60,487 nucleotides of DNA from DAOMFM01 sp035429825 (GTDB taxonomy: Bacteria; Acidobacteriota; Blastocatellia; UBA7656; JADIYM01). The notes below the pieces were generated by a model. The model was given only the letters and a program-made list of their open reading frames with translations, did not search any database and was not told where the DNA came from. The position numbers and the translations under genes were made by a program. The stretch covers positions 1-60,487 of the forward strand of contig JBGAKX010000011.1 of the NCBI GenBank assembly GCA_044224215.1, in the 5' to 3' direction. Every line of letters begins with the position of its first letter. The first letter of the stretch is position 1. Positions 40,609 to 50,039 of the stretch are shown here, in pieces.

Positions 40609-43600
40609 CTACTTGGTGTATTCGGTGATCACGCCGCTTCCGTTCCCATTCAGAACCAACACAATGACCGTCGAGTCCGGCTCGAGGCTGTCGAGTATTT
40701 CGCCAAGCGTGAGACCGGCAACAAACGGGCTCTTCTGTACAACCTTCGTGTTGCCCGCCTTGAATTTCGGGGCCGTCGAAAAGGGAAGGCCCCCAAAGTA
40801 GACGTGGGCGTCGCTTGTGAATCCCGATCCCTGCACCACGATCTTTGACGAGGAGACCTTCAGTTTCGTCGCAGTCAAGGCGGCCCCACCAACTTCGTTC
40901 GACGGCGCGCTCTCGCCCGCAGCGGTAACTGTCGTGACGACGAAGTACGACCCGGGTGGTGTTGCCGATACATCCAGGTACAGCTGGTCAGCCGGCAACG
41001 ACGCGACGAGGTTCGCCTGCACCGGCTGCACGCCGGGCTGCGATGACGCGTACACGTTGTACCCAACGGTGCCCTGCGTCTTTGACACGAAATTCATTCC
41101 GCCCGATACATCGATTGAAGCGTTGTGGTAGAGCGAAACGGCAGGCGGCGCTGCCGGATTGCCGAGCGGCGCGAAATCGAGCAGCCGCGCGCCTGGCGTG
41201 ACTTGGAGCCCATTCCCCAGCTTTACGAGCGAGAAAAACGAATTGTTGGAATAGACACATTCCGGCGCCGTCGTACTGGCGAAGGCTTCAAGTTGCACGT
41301 ACGGCGGACCTACGGACGGCGACGGCTTCATGTAGACCAGTCCGCCATCGCTGCCGTCCTTATCGTCGTTGATCACGGGTCGGTCAAGGGCAAACATGAC
41401 GACGCCGGGCTCTCCCTGCATCGGCTTGGACACGACACGCGAGCCATACTTGCCGTATGCAGCGTCGAATATCAGTCCGGGTGGAATCTCGAGTCCAAAC
41501 ATCGCATTCGGAGCCTTCTGCTGGGAACAGTTGAACTCGCTGCGCACCTCTACAAAGGCCTCGAGAACCCGCTCCCCGTCCTTGTTGCGCATAAGAAAGC
41601 CGAGAATCCGAACGAACAGATCCGGCAACTCGCGCGGGGAGTAGACGTATTGCGTCACGTTGGAGCCGTCGTGCCCGCCGGTGCTCTCCTTCGGCTCGTC
41701 GTTTGCGGTGACAAGCATGCCAGTGCCGGTCACTGCGGCGCCCTGTCCGCGTTCCGACCCGCTGCCTCCGAGGTACGTCGCCGAGCCAACTGTCGGTCCC
41801 ACGAGCCCCTGAGCCTTTGGTGCGCCCGGAAACACCTGCAGCGCGAATGCATCGTAGGAGCCGCCACCGTATTCCGCCTGGACCGGTTCGACGACCGGAA
41901 GGTCACGCGACCGCGTACCGCCCACCACGTAGATCGTGCCGGCTTCGTCGAGTGCAATCGCGTTTCCGAAATCCCAGTCCGAGCCACCAAAGTACGATGA
42001 AAACACCAACGCCGTCCCTGTCGAGTTTATCGCTGTGACGAACACGTCGCGGTCGCCGGCCAGCGACGCTTGAAAGGGTGAGAGAACGGGAAACCCGCTC
42101 GAGTCGGTCTCGCCTGTCAGATAGCTCGTTCCCCTGACGTCGACGGCGATGTCGGTCGCGCGGTCGTAGCCCAAGCCCCCGAGGTACGTCGACACCGTGC
42201 GTTGACCCGCCGGATCGTACTTTGCCCAGAACGCGTCGTTGCCTCCGCCAGCCACCGCCTGAAGTGCGCCGGGTGAAACAGGAAAGTTCGTCGATAGAGT
42301 TTCGCCCACGACATACACGTTGCCGGACACGTCCAAGGCGATGCCATTGCCGGCATCGCTCCCCGAGCCCCCGAGGTACGTCGAGAATATTCGCGCGGTG
42401 CCGGCTGCATTGACCTTGGCGACAAACGCATCGCCAGAGCCTCCATGCGTCGCCTGCGAGGGCGCGGTGACGGGAAAGCCGGCACTCGCCCTTCCCGTGA
42501 CGACGGTGTTCCCAAATCCATCGACAGCGACGTCGGCTCCGGATGCTCCACCGCTCCCGCCAAGAAACGACGAGTAGACGAACGAATCGCCAGCTGGTGC
42601 GAGCTTCGTCAGAAATGCATCCGTGTTGCCGTTCGGCGAACCCTTGGTTGGCTGGAACACGCCCGTTGTCGTCGGATAGTTGCTCGACTCGGTCGTCCCT
42701 ACGATGTAGGCATTCCCCTGGCCGTCGACCGCGATTTCGCTCGCTTCGTCGCTGGCGGAGCCGCCGATCGTCGTTGCATACACGAGCGCAGTTCCTTCCG
42801 CATTCAGCTTGGCGACAAACACGTCGGTGGAGAGCACTCCACCAGGGCCCTCGGTTCTCGATCGTCCCGCGACATAGACGGCGCCAGCACTGTCGACCGC
42901 GACGCCGTAAACGGAGAGATCCTTGTTCGCGTCCGCGAACGAGTACGTGTAGCCGATCTCAGGGTCGATGATGAGCGGTTGACTGTGATCGTAGCTGCCG
43001 ATCTCGAAACCGATTCGCCCCCTGTCCAGCAACATATAGCTGCTCGGCACGGATCGCCTTTCACCTCCGATCTCCTGGTAGGCAACGGGCCGGTCAAGTC
43101 GCACGTCTCCCGCGACGAGTGCGCCATCCGGTTCGATTCCGGGTGCCGGCGCACCGTCGAACGCAAACGAGATCACTCCCGGATCGGCGCCCGCCGCCAC
43201 GACGAGGTCAAACTCGAGACTCCTGTTCTTGCCGTACCAGACAAGGTCGACATCCGCATACAGCTGCTCGCACCGAACGGCGGCATAGATCGGGACGTTG
43301 GTCCGCCAGAGCGAGGGGTCGTCGCCGACGAGATAGTTCGCCTTCCCACGTGTTTCGTTCGTGCCCGACAAGCGCGCCAAACTCGAGGAGCCTTCAAAAC
43401 GGAGCGACAACGGTTCGCCGCCGCGACGTAAGATTGCTCCGGTGGACGTGAGCAAAGCGGGCGCACCGCGCGTGACGAACCGCACAGCATCAGATTCCTG
43501 CCCCACGTTCGGCTCGAAGGCGATCGGAAGTCGCCCCTCGTATGACGCGACTCGCCGGGTCGAAGTCGTGCCAAGGACATGCGCGAACGAGACAGCTCCC

Positions 43601-43728
43601 TCGGGTCGCCCGACCGCGGAGGTGACCGCCGCTCCAAGCTGAAAAGAAATGACCAAGGTCACCACAGAAAGAGCAGCAGATTTGACCTCACTCGAGCCAA
43701 GGATCGGGACAAAGGGGCGCAATCGCAT
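40609..43728 (-). CDS. Large secreted SBBP-repeat beta-propeller protein
   Basis: 1039 residues. N-terminal signal segment (about 15-38), then a domain of about 230 residues (YEGRLPIAFEPNVGQ, NYLVGDDPSLWRTNVPIYAAV) that commonly precedes SBBP repeats, about seven SBBP beta-propeller repeats (about 270-690; each with DxFVAKLxxxGTxLVYSTYLGGSGxDxGxxIAVDxxGNxYVVGxT pattern), and C-terminal Ig/IPT-like domains (about 780-1039). GAGG is 6 bases before ATG 43728. Such proteins are numerous in acidobacteria and have no proven role; adhesion or matrix binding is inference. No autotransporter or LPXTG-type anchor is seen. Confidence 0.88.
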   Translation of the reverse strand: MRLRPFVPILGSSEVKSAALSVVTLVISFQLGAAVTSAVGRPEGAVSFAHVLGTTSTRRVASYEGRLPIAFEPNVGQESDAVRFVTRGAPALLTSTGAILRRGGEPLSLRFEGSSSLARLSGTNETRGKANYLVGDDPSLWRTNVPIYAAVRCEQLYADVDLVWYGKNRSLEFDLVVAAGADPGVISFAFDGAPAPGIEPDGALVAGDVRLDRPVAYQEIGGERRSVPSSYMLLDRGRIGFEIGSYDHSQPLIIDPEIGYTYSFADANKDLSVYGVAVDSAGAVYVAGRSRTEGPGGVLSTDVFVAKLNAEGTALVYATTIGGSASDEASEIAVDGQGNAYIVGTTESSNYPTTTGVFQPTKGSPNGNTDAFLTKLAPAGDSFVYSSFLGGSGGASGADVAVDGFGNTVVTGRASAGFPVTAPSQATHGGSGDAFVAKVNAAGTARIFSTYLGGSGSDAGNGIALDVSGNVYVVGETLSTNFPVSPGALQAVAGGGNDAFWAKYDPAGQRTVSTYLGGLGYDRATDIAVDVRGTSYLTGETDSSGFPVLSPFQASLAGDRDVFVTAINSTGTALVFSSYFGGSDWDFGNAIALDEAGTIYVVGGTRSRDLPVVEPVQAEYGGGSYDAFALQVFPGAPKAQGLVGPTVGSATYLGGSGSERGQGAAVTGTGMLVTANDEPKESTGGHDGSNVTQYVYSPRELPDLFVRILGFLMRNKDGERVLEAFVEVRSEFNCSQQKAPNAMFGLEIPPGLIFDAAYGKYGSRVVSKPMQGEPGVVMFALDRPVINDDKDGSDGGLVYMKPSPSVGPPYVQLEAFASTTAPECVYSNNSFFSLVKLGNGLQVTPGARLLDFAPLGNPAAPPAVSLYHNASIDVSGGMNFVSKTQGTVGYNVYASSQPGVQPVQANLVASLPADQLYLDVSATPPGSYFVVTTVTAAGESAPSNEVGGAALTATKLKVSSSKIVVQGSGFTSDAHVYFGGLPFSTAPKFKAGNTKVVQKSPFVAGLTLGEILDSLEPDSTVIVLVLNGNGSGVITEYTK

Positions 43729-43975
43729 GATGGACCTCGCTGAGAAACAGAACTGCCACTTTCAGTCTTTCGAAACGTAATGTGGCTGGCGCCGGCCGGC
43801 GTCGGCGCATCGCGACGTGGGCAACGTTTGACCGATCTTGAACCGAACCGGATCTCGGTGCAACGGCGTTGTTCAACTCGCGCAACAAGTCGCAGTCGTG
43901 GTGTCGAAGCGGAACGGCAAAAAACGAATAGAACCTTCTCCGCATGACGGGATCTCCGTGTTATGTTCTCGACCG

Positions 43976-44743
43976 ATGACGAAGCCGACGACCGCTATCG
44001 TCCGCGAGGTGAGCCCGTCCATCGGCGAGTGCGAGCTCTCGTTTCTGGATCGCACGCCGATCGACTTCGAGCGAGCCGTTGCGCAGCATCGGGCGTACGT
44101 GGAGTGCCTTTCGGAGCTCGGTCTGAGGGTCGTCGTTCTGCCTGCCGAACCGATGTTGCCCGATGCCGTGTTTGTCGAGGACACGGCGGTGGTGGTGCCG
44201 GAGCGCGCCGTCGTGACGCTCCCCGGGGCGGTTTCGCGAAGGCCCGAGGTGGTGACCATGGCCGAGGCGCTGGTCCGGTATCGTCCAGTGAGCTACATCA
44301 GCGGCGGCGGGACGCTGGACGGGGGCGACGTGATGCACGTCGGCAAGACGCTGTATGTCGGACGAACGGCACGATCGAATGACGAGGGAGCCCGCGAGCT
44401 CGCGTCACTCGTCGAGCCGCACGGGTATCGGGTCGTTCAGGTTCGCGCCGACGGATGTCTGCATTACATGAGCGGCGCGTCGTACCTTGGCCGCGACACG
44501 GTGCTCGTCAATCCGGCGTGGGTAGCGCCCGAAGAGGTCGAGAACGTCACGTTCGTCGAGATCGACCCGAGCGAGCCGTGGGCCGCCAACACGATGAGGG
44601 TCGGCGAGACCGTGCTGATGTCAGCGGCGTTCCCACGAACGGTCGAGCGCGTTCGGGCGGCTGGATTCGAGGTTCGGACGTTGGACGTGTCGGAGTTTCA
44701 GAAGGCGGAGGGCGGGTTGAGCTGTTTGAGTGTGCTGCTCTAG
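43976..44743 (+). CDS. Dimethylarginine dimethylaminohydrolase-like amidinohydrolase
   Basis: 255 residues. The family hydrolyses methylated arginine to citrulline. Seen: DAVFVEDTAVVV (substrate-binding Glu-Asp), GGTLDGGDVMHVG, catalytic His in LHYMSGASYLG and the nucleophile Cys in EGGLSCLSVLL at the end. Arginine deiminase proper is longer (about 400), so DDAH is the better name; activity on other guanidines is possible. ATG 43976 is chosen from family length. The 247-base gap before it shows no gene. Confidence 0.9.
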   Translation: MTKPTTAIVREVSPSIGECELSFLDRTPIDFERAVAQHRAYVECLSELGLRVVVLPAEPMLPDAVFVEDTAVVVPERAVVTLPGAVSRRPEVVTMAEALVRYRPVSYISGGGTLDGGDVMHVGKTLYVGRTARSNDEGARELASLVEPHGYRVVQVRADGCLHYMSGASYLGRDTVLVNPAWVAPEEVENVTFVEIDPSEPWAANTMRVGETVLMSAAFPRTVERVRAAGFEVRTLDVSEFQKAEGGLSCLSVLL

Positions 44744-44756
44744 CTGAGCGGGCAGT

Positions 44757-44838
44757 TCACGCAAAGCCGCAGAGGAAACAAGAGCGCCAGGGTTCTGGAC
44801 TTTGAGATCTTCTTTTCTTCGCGCCTTTGCGGTTGATC
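44757..44838. repeat. Dispersed palindrome of the GCAAAGGCGCAGAG type, diverged copy
   Basis: CACGCAAAGCCGCAGAGG at the left and TTCGCGCCTTTGCGG at the right are mutually complementary in their outer parts. It resembles the element at 37559-37640 and fills the gap between the ddaH-like gene and pyrD, where it could also act as a bidirectional hairpin terminator. Confidence 0.5.
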
Positions 44839-44842
44839 CGAT

Positions 44843-45790
44843 CTAGTGGCTGCGCGCCGGCGGCCCGCCAAGCTGGATCGTCCCGATCAGGTCGTTGACG
44901 TTCGCAATCTTCTTGTGGTCGAGGTACGCAGTCAGACCCGCCACCGCCTTCACCGTCGCGAGCGGGTCATAGAAACTCGCCGTCCCGATCTGGACGGCCT
45001 TGGCGCCCGCGATCAGAAACTCGATCGCGTCCTCGGCCGTCGCGACGCCGCCGATGCCGATGATCGGGATCTGCACCGCGGACGCCGCCTGCCACACCAT
45101 CCGAACGGCCACAGGCTTCACCGCGGGCCCCGACAGCCCGCCGGTCCAGTTCGCAATGCGAGGCTGCCGCGTGTCGATGTCGATCGACATCCCCACGAGC
45201 GTGTTGATCAGCGACAAGGCATCCGCCCCGGCCGATTCGATCGCCCGCGCCATCCCAGCGACGTCGCTGATGTTCGGCGACATCTTCACGATGACGGGTC
45301 GTTGCGCCGCGCGCTTGACCGCCGCCGTGACCTCGGCCGCAGCCCGCGGATCGTTCCCGATGATCAGGCCGCCTTCCTTCACGTTCGGGCACGAAATGTT
45401 GAGCTCATAGCCGTCGATGCCTTCGCCGTCGTTGAGGATCTCGATCGCCTCGACGTACTGCTCGATCGTGTATCCGAACACGTTGCAGATGACACGCACG
45501 TCGTACTGGCGCAGCCTCGGGAGCTTCTGTTCGACGAACGACCGAGCGCCGATGTTCTGGAGCCCGATCGCGTTCAGCATTCCCGCGGCCGTCTCCTGAA
45601 TTCGCGCGGGCGGATTTCCCTGCATCGGTGCTGCCGAAAGGCCCTTCGTGCAGATCCCCCCGATTTCGGCGAGGTCGAACAGCGGCTCGAACTCGAGCCC
45701 GTATCCGCAGCACCCGGACGCCGTGAGGATCGGGTTGTGAAACCGGATCCCGGCGACCTCGACCGCCAGCCGCTCGTCGCGCGTCACCAT
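44843..45790 (-). CDS. pyrD: Dihydroorotate dehydrogenase, class 1B catalytic subunit
   Basis: 315 residues. Oxidises dihydroorotate to orotate with FMN. Seen: FHNPILTASGCCGYGLEF, TKGLSAAPMQGNPPARIQET, MLNAIGLQN, NISCPNVKEGG (class 1B has the nucleophile Cys in the following loop), and IPIIGIGGVATAEDAIEFLIAGAKAVQIGTASF in pieces. It overlaps the pyrK 3' end by 7 bases; PyrK is the electron-transfer partner of class 1B enzymes, so NAD+ is the likely acceptor. Confidence 0.95.
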   Translation of the reverse strand: MVTRDERLAVEVAGIRFHNPILTASGCCGYGLEFEPLFDLAEIGGICTKGLSAAPMQGNPPARIQETAAGMLNAIGLQNIGARSFVEQKLPRLRQYDVRVICNVFGYTIEQYVEAIEILNDGEGIDGYELNISCPNVKEGGLIIGNDPRAAAEVTAAVKRAAQRPVIVKMSPNISDVAGMARAIESAGADALSLINTLVGMSIDIDTRQPRIANWTGGLSGPAVKPVAVRMVWQAASAVQIPIIGIGGVATAEDAIEFLIAGAKAVQIGTASFYDPLATVKAVAGLTAYLDHKKIANVNDLIGTIQLGGPPARSH

Positions 45791-46584
45791 ACGATCGCCT
45801 CGGCAGGGAAGACGGGGCCTTCCGTGCAGACCTTCTGGTACACGAACGGCGAGTCGAACGACCCGTCGCACACCTCGACCACGCACGCGACGCAGATCCC
45901 GAAGCCGCACGCCATGCTCGCCTCGAGCGACACATAACACGGCGCGCCGCGCTCGCGAGCCATCAGGGCAACGCGCGCCATCATCGGCCACGGCCCGCAC
46001 GCGTACACCACCCATCCGTTCGGGGGCGGATCGCCCGCGAACTCCCGCTCGAGCGGAACGCTCACAAAGCCCTTCTCGCCAGCCGACCCGTCGTCGGTCG
46101 CAATCGCAACCGGACAGCCGAGGGCTTCGAAGTCATCTCGCGCCGGAAGATCGTTCACCGTCCGGCCGCCAAAAAACACCCTGCAGTCCGCCCCGCGTTC
46201 GACGAGCTGCTCGGCGAGCATGAACAGGGCCGGCGAACCGACGCCGCCCATGACGATCAACGCGCGGCGGCCGTCCACGAAGACAGGATCCGTCGGATAC
46301 GTGTTGCCGAGCGGGAGCAGTACATCGACCGGATCGCCGTCACGCACCCGGGACAGCGCCTCGAGCCCGCGCCCGAGCACAAGATAGATGAACTCGACGG
46401 CATCGCCGTCCACGCGATGGATGGCGAGAGCGCGCCGCAGGATCGGTTCGGACACGTCGGACGGTCGCAGCATCGCGAACTGTCCAGGCAGCACGGCGAC
46501 CGGTTCGCCGGTTCGCACGCGGATATGGAAATACCCGGGCGAGATCTGCCGGTTGAACTCGACGCGTGCGCGGATGTCCTTCAT
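45784..46584 (-). CDS. pyrK: Dihydroorotate dehydrogenase electron-transfer subunit
   Basis: 266 residues. Seen: an FAD-binding beta barrel (GQFAMLRPSDVSEPILRRALAI), an NAD-binding part (ALIVMGGVGSPALFMLAEQL, YACGPWPMMARVA) and the C-terminal [2Fe-2S] Cys cluster SMACGFGICVACVVEVCDG...VCTEGPVF. It relays electrons from PyrD to NAD+. Its ATG overlaps the pyrG stop (ATGA) and its end overlaps pyrD, forming a coupled pyrG-pyrK-pyrD run. Confidence 0.94.
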   Translation of the reverse strand: MKDIRARVEFNRQISPGYFHIRVRTGEPVAVLPGQFAMLRPSDVSEPILRRALAIHRVDGDAVEFIYLVLGRGLEALSRVRDGDPVDVLLPLGNTYPTDPVFVDGRRALIVMGGVGSPALFMLAEQLVERGADCRVFFGGRTVNDLPARDDFEALGCPVAIATDDGSAGEKGFVSVPLEREFAGDPPPNGWVVYACGPWPMMARVALMARERGAPCYVSLEASMACGFGICVACVVEVCDGSFDSPFVYQKVCTEGPVFPAEAIVW

Positions 46585-48239
46585 GCCTGCTCTGTCGTGT
46601 GCACCGGGACTGCCGACTCCTCACCCGAAATCTCGTCGCGCATCCGGTGCACGTACGCCGCGCGGATGAAGCTCTCGAACAGCGGGTGCGGCGAAAGCGG
46701 GCGGCTCTTGAGCTCCGGGTGGAACTGGCATCCGAGGAACCACGGATGCGACGGCAGCTCGACGACTTCGACAAACTTGCCGTCGGGAGATTTCCCCGAG
46801 AACAGCAGCCCGGATTGCGAGAGCCGGGTCTCGAACGCCGGGTTGAACTCGTAACGGTGGCGATGACGTTCGCTGATCTCAGACGCGCCATAGATCCGCT
46901 GCGCGAGTGAACCGTCCTCGAGCTTGCACGGCCAAGCCCCAAGCCGCATCGTACCGCCCATCTCTTCGACGTTGACGAGGTCGCGCAGCTTGAAGATCAC
47001 CGGGTACGGCGTGTCGTTGTCGAACTCGGTGGAGTCCGCACCCTCGAGCCCGCAGACGTGCCGCGCGTACTCGATCGTGGCGCACTGCATTCCGAGACAG
47101 ATGCCAAAGAACGGCGTGCCTTCCTCGCGCGCGTACTGGATGGCGCGCAGCATTCCGGCGATCCCGCGCTTTCCGAATCCACCGGGCACGAGGATGGCAT
47201 CGAGGTCCGCAAGCTCGTCGCGCCAGTCCTCGCTCGTCAGCAGCGCCTCGGATTCGATGAACCGGATCCGCACCTTCAGCTTGTTCGCGACGCCGCCGTG
47301 TGTCAGCGCCTCGTTCAGACTCTTGTACGAGTCGGTCAACTCGACGTACTTGCCGACCATGCCGATCGTCACCTCGCCTTGCGGGTTCTTGATCGTGTCG
47401 ACGAGATTCTCCCAGCGCGAGAGGTCGCGTTCGCTCGTGTCGAGGTGGAGCAGCTTGACGATGCGCTCGTCGAGACCCTGCGCGGCGAACACGAGCGGGA
47501 CCTCGTAGATCGTCGGCACGTCCTGTGCCGTGATGACCGCCTCCTGCTGGACGTTGCAGAACAGGGCGATCTTGTTCTTGATCTCGCCGGACAGCGGTTT
47601 CTCGCTGCGGCACAGCAGGATGTCGGGCTGAATTCCGAGTCCGAGCAGTTCCTTGACCGAGTGCTGCGTGGGCTTCGTCTTGAGCTCGCCGGCCGCGGCG
47701 ATGTACGGAACGAGCGTCAGGTGGACAAAGACCGCGTTCTCGCGGCCGACTTCGTTGCCGAGCTGGCGGATCGCCTCGAGAAACGGGAGGCTCTCGATGT
47801 CGCCGACGGTGCCGCCGATTTCGACGATGACGACGTCGTTGTCGCCTGTGATGGCCTTGATTGCCGACTTGATCTCGTCCGTGATGTGAGGGATGACCTG
47901 GATGGTCTTTCCGAGGTAGTCGCCGCGCCGCTCCTTGTCGATGACGGCCTGATAGATCCGGCCCGTCGTCCAGTTGCTCGCGCGCGACAGCCGGTTGGAT
48001 GTGAACCGCTCGTAGTGGCCGAGGTCGAGATCGGTCTCGGCGCCGTCGTCGAGCACATAGACTTCGCCGTGCTGGAACGGCGACATCGTTCCCGGATCGA
48101 TGTTGATGTACGGGTCGAGCTTCTGAAGCGTGACCTTCAGCCCGCGCGCCTCGAGTAGCGCCCCGATCGACGACGCGGCGAGTCCCTTTCCAAGGCTCGA
48201 GACCACGCCACCGGTGACAAAGATGTATTTGGTGCTCAT
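46581..48239 (-). CDS. pyrG: CTP synthase
   Basis: 552 residues, the full bacterial length. It aminates UTP to CTP with glutamine. Seen: synthetase domain (1-270) starting KYIFVTGGVVSSLGKGLAASS, LDPYINIDPGTMSPFQHGEV, ICNVQQ-like FCNVQQEAVI; glutaminase domain (about 300-540) with GGFGKRG, nucleophile Cys in GICLGMQC, and QFHPE near the end. The gap of 80 bases to kdsB upstream leaves room for a promoter, though CTP is also the co-substrate of KdsB and the two may be co-transcribed. Confidence 0.97.
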   Translation of the reverse strand: MSTKYIFVTGGVVSSLGKGLAASSIGALLEARGLKVTLQKLDPYINIDPGTMSPFQHGEVYVLDDGAETDLDLGHYERFTSNRLSRASNWTTGRIYQAVIDKERRGDYLGKTIQVIPHITDEIKSAIKAITGDNDVVIVEIGGTVGDIESLPFLEAIRQLGNEVGRENAVFVHLTLVPYIAAAGELKTKPTQHSVKELLGLGIQPDILLCRSEKPLSGEIKNKIALFCNVQQEAVITAQDVPTIYEVPLVFAAQGLDERIVKLLHLDTSERDLSRWENLVDTIKNPQGEVTIGMVGKYVELTDSYKSLNEALTHGGVANKLKVRIRFIESEALLTSEDWRDELADLDAILVPGGFGKRGIAGMLRAIQYAREEGTPFFGICLGMQCATIEYARHVCGLEGADSTEFDNDTPYPVIFKLRDLVNVEEMGGTMRLGAWPCKLEDGSLAQRIYGASEISERHRHRYEFNPAFETRLSQSGLLFSGKSPDGKFVEVVELPSHPWFLGCQFHPELKSRPLSPHPLFESFIRAAYVHRMRDEISGEESAVPVHTTEQA

Positions 48240-48319
48240 TCGACGATCCCTCTCAAACTCGGTAGTTCAACACATTCCAACGGATGGCACAATTCGGAGC
48301 CTCGGGTAATTCGTACTGT

Positions 48320-49056
48320 TCACGCGACAGGCCTCCAGAGCGCACGCGCGCGATCCAGATCGGCCTCCGTGTCGACGCCGATCGAACGGTCGGCCGTCTC
48401 GACCACGAGGATGTCCCAGCCCGCCTCGAGGATCCGAAGCTGTTCGAGCCGTTCGGTCACTTCGAGCGCGGATTGCGGCATTGAGGCGATCCTCAGAAGA
48501 AACTCACGACGATAGACATATAGGCCGGTGTGCTTGCGCGGCGGGCTCGCGTGCGCCGCGCCGTCGCGCGCGTGCAGATCGCGGCGCGCGGGAAGCGCCC
48601 AGGCCGTCGGCCCGCGCGACCACTTTGACGATGTTCGGATTGGCAAAGTCTTCGGCCGATGCGAGCGGTTCGCACGTCGTGCTGACGACCACGTCCGGGT
48701 GTGCCGCGAGCGCGCACGGCCGCGTCGATGGTTGCGGGCGCGAGCAACGGTTCGTCGCCCTGCACGTTGACGATCAGGTCGGCGTCGAGCGACTGGGCAA
48801 CCTCCGCCAGCCGGTCGGTCCCGGTCTCGTGGCTGCCGCTCGTCATCACGGCTTCGAACCCCGCGTCCGTGACCGCGCAACTGATGCGATCGTCGTCGGT
48901 GGCGACGATGACGCGCGATATGGTCGTGGCTGCAGCGGCACGCTCGCAGACCCGGACGATCATCGGTTGTCCCGAAATCTGAAGAAGTGGTTTGCCGGGG
49001 AGTCGGGTCGAGGCGAAGCGGGCAGGAATTACAGCAATCGCCGTGAGTTCGTTCAC
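48320..49056 (-). pseudogene. kdsB: 3-deoxy-manno-octulosonate cytidylyltransferase, frame-disrupted
   Basis: Three frames together give one KdsB. From GTG 49056 to about 48712 frame one reads AIAVIPARFASTRLPGKPL, VATDDDRI, MTSGSHETGTDRLAEVA, NVQGDEPLL. Near 48712 a G seems missing in a GCGC run; the next frame gives HPDVVVSTTCEPLASAEDFANPNIVKV in pieces. A second disruption near 48580-48605 scrambles the YFSRxxIP segment, and the third frame gives RKHTGLYVYRREFLL and EQLRILEAGWDI to the stop. KdsB activates Kdo for lipid A/LPS. All blocks are otherwise well kept, so base-calling indels are likelier than decay. Confidence 0.8.
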
Positions 49057-49132
49057 GGGATTCCAACATAGCGCACGCGCCGTGAGGGTGTCAATCGAAC
49101 GCGGCGAACGGGTCGGATTGTGCGGCCTGGAT

Positions 49133-49948
49133 CTAGGCGCCCGAGTACTCGCCGGCCATCAGGATCTTGCCCGTCGGCAATTTGGACCCACTGGCCGGTT
49201 CGACCGTGATCGCAAACACGTTCGGGGCGCCGGCATTGTCGATCCTGTCGATCTCGACGATAGCGTTCCCGGCGGCGTCGGTGTTGAAGACCGCCGCAGG
49301 AACGGGCGTCGACCCCGAGACGAGCCACAGCTCGTAGGCCTTGCCGCTCTCGACGCTCGGCAGCCCGCTGGCAACCAGCACGCCGCGCTTTTCGCCCGGG
49401 TGCCATACGACGTTCAATCCGGCGGTCGATTCGCCGGACGTCGCCTTGAGCGCCGTCGTTCGCGACGCAGGATCCGCTGCCAACTCCAGGAGCTGCCGCT
49501 GCCGGTCGATCTCGGCCTGGCGCGCGGCCTCGGACGCGCGGGCGTCCGCGAGCTGGCGAACCGACTCGTCGATGCGGCTTCCCGCCGAGATGAGCGCCCA
49601 ACCCATGAAGACGATCGCGATGGCCGCGGCCGCAAGAAGCGCTGCAATCCCGAATGCCGCGCCGGCTGGACGGGACCGCGCGGATGCTTGCGGCTCGCCC
49701 ACCACGCGCAGCTGTCTCACCTGGTCGACACTTCCGGTCGACGCCATGACCCTGCCGCGCAGGCCGGCAGGCGCTTCAACCGGAGGCGCCGCAAACGCAA
49801 GACCGTCCACAATCCGGTCGAACTCGAGCAACTCGCGATCGCACTCGTCGCACCCGGCGGCCAGGTGCTGTTCGAGCTTGTCGGCTTCGGCGCCGTGGAG
49901 GGCGCCGAGCGCGTATAGCGGAAGTTGTTCGTTGAGTTCACCGTGCAT
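49133..49948 (-). CDS. RskA-like anti-sigma factor
   Basis: 271 residues. N-terminal cytoplasmic zinc-finger-like anti-sigma domain (about 1-70: LPLYALGALHGAEADKLEQHLAAGCDECDREL; one His and two Cys), a membrane span (about 98-118, AAFGIAALLAAAAIAIVFMGW), a short coiled coil (about 130-155) and the periplasmic RskA C-terminal domain (VVWHPGEKRGVLVASGLPSVESGKAYELWLVSG in pieces). ATG 49948 matches the domain start; TTG 49981 is possible. No sigma gene adjoins it in the window, which is unusual. A divergent indel-bearing kinase-SUMF1 gene lies upstream. Confidence 0.85.
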   Translation of the reverse strand: MHGELNEQLPLYALGALHGAEADKLEQHLAAGCDECDRELLEFDRIVDGLAFAAPPVEAPAGLRGRVMASTGSVDQVRQLRVVGEPQASARSRPAGAAFGIAALLAAAAIAIVFMGWALISAGSRIDESVRQLADARASEAARQAEIDRQRQLLELAADPASRTTALKATSGESTAGLNVVWHPGEKRGVLVASGLPSVESGKAYELWLVSGSTPVPAAVFNTDAAGNAIVEIDRIDNAGAPNVFAITVEPASGSKLPTGKILMAGEYSGA

Positions 49949-50039
49949 TTCGTCACCCGGACCGTGTTCGACGTCACCCAACCCGGCGCGTACGCCGAGC
50001 TTTCACAGTCGAATATACGGACCGAAGCTGAAAAAGGAT

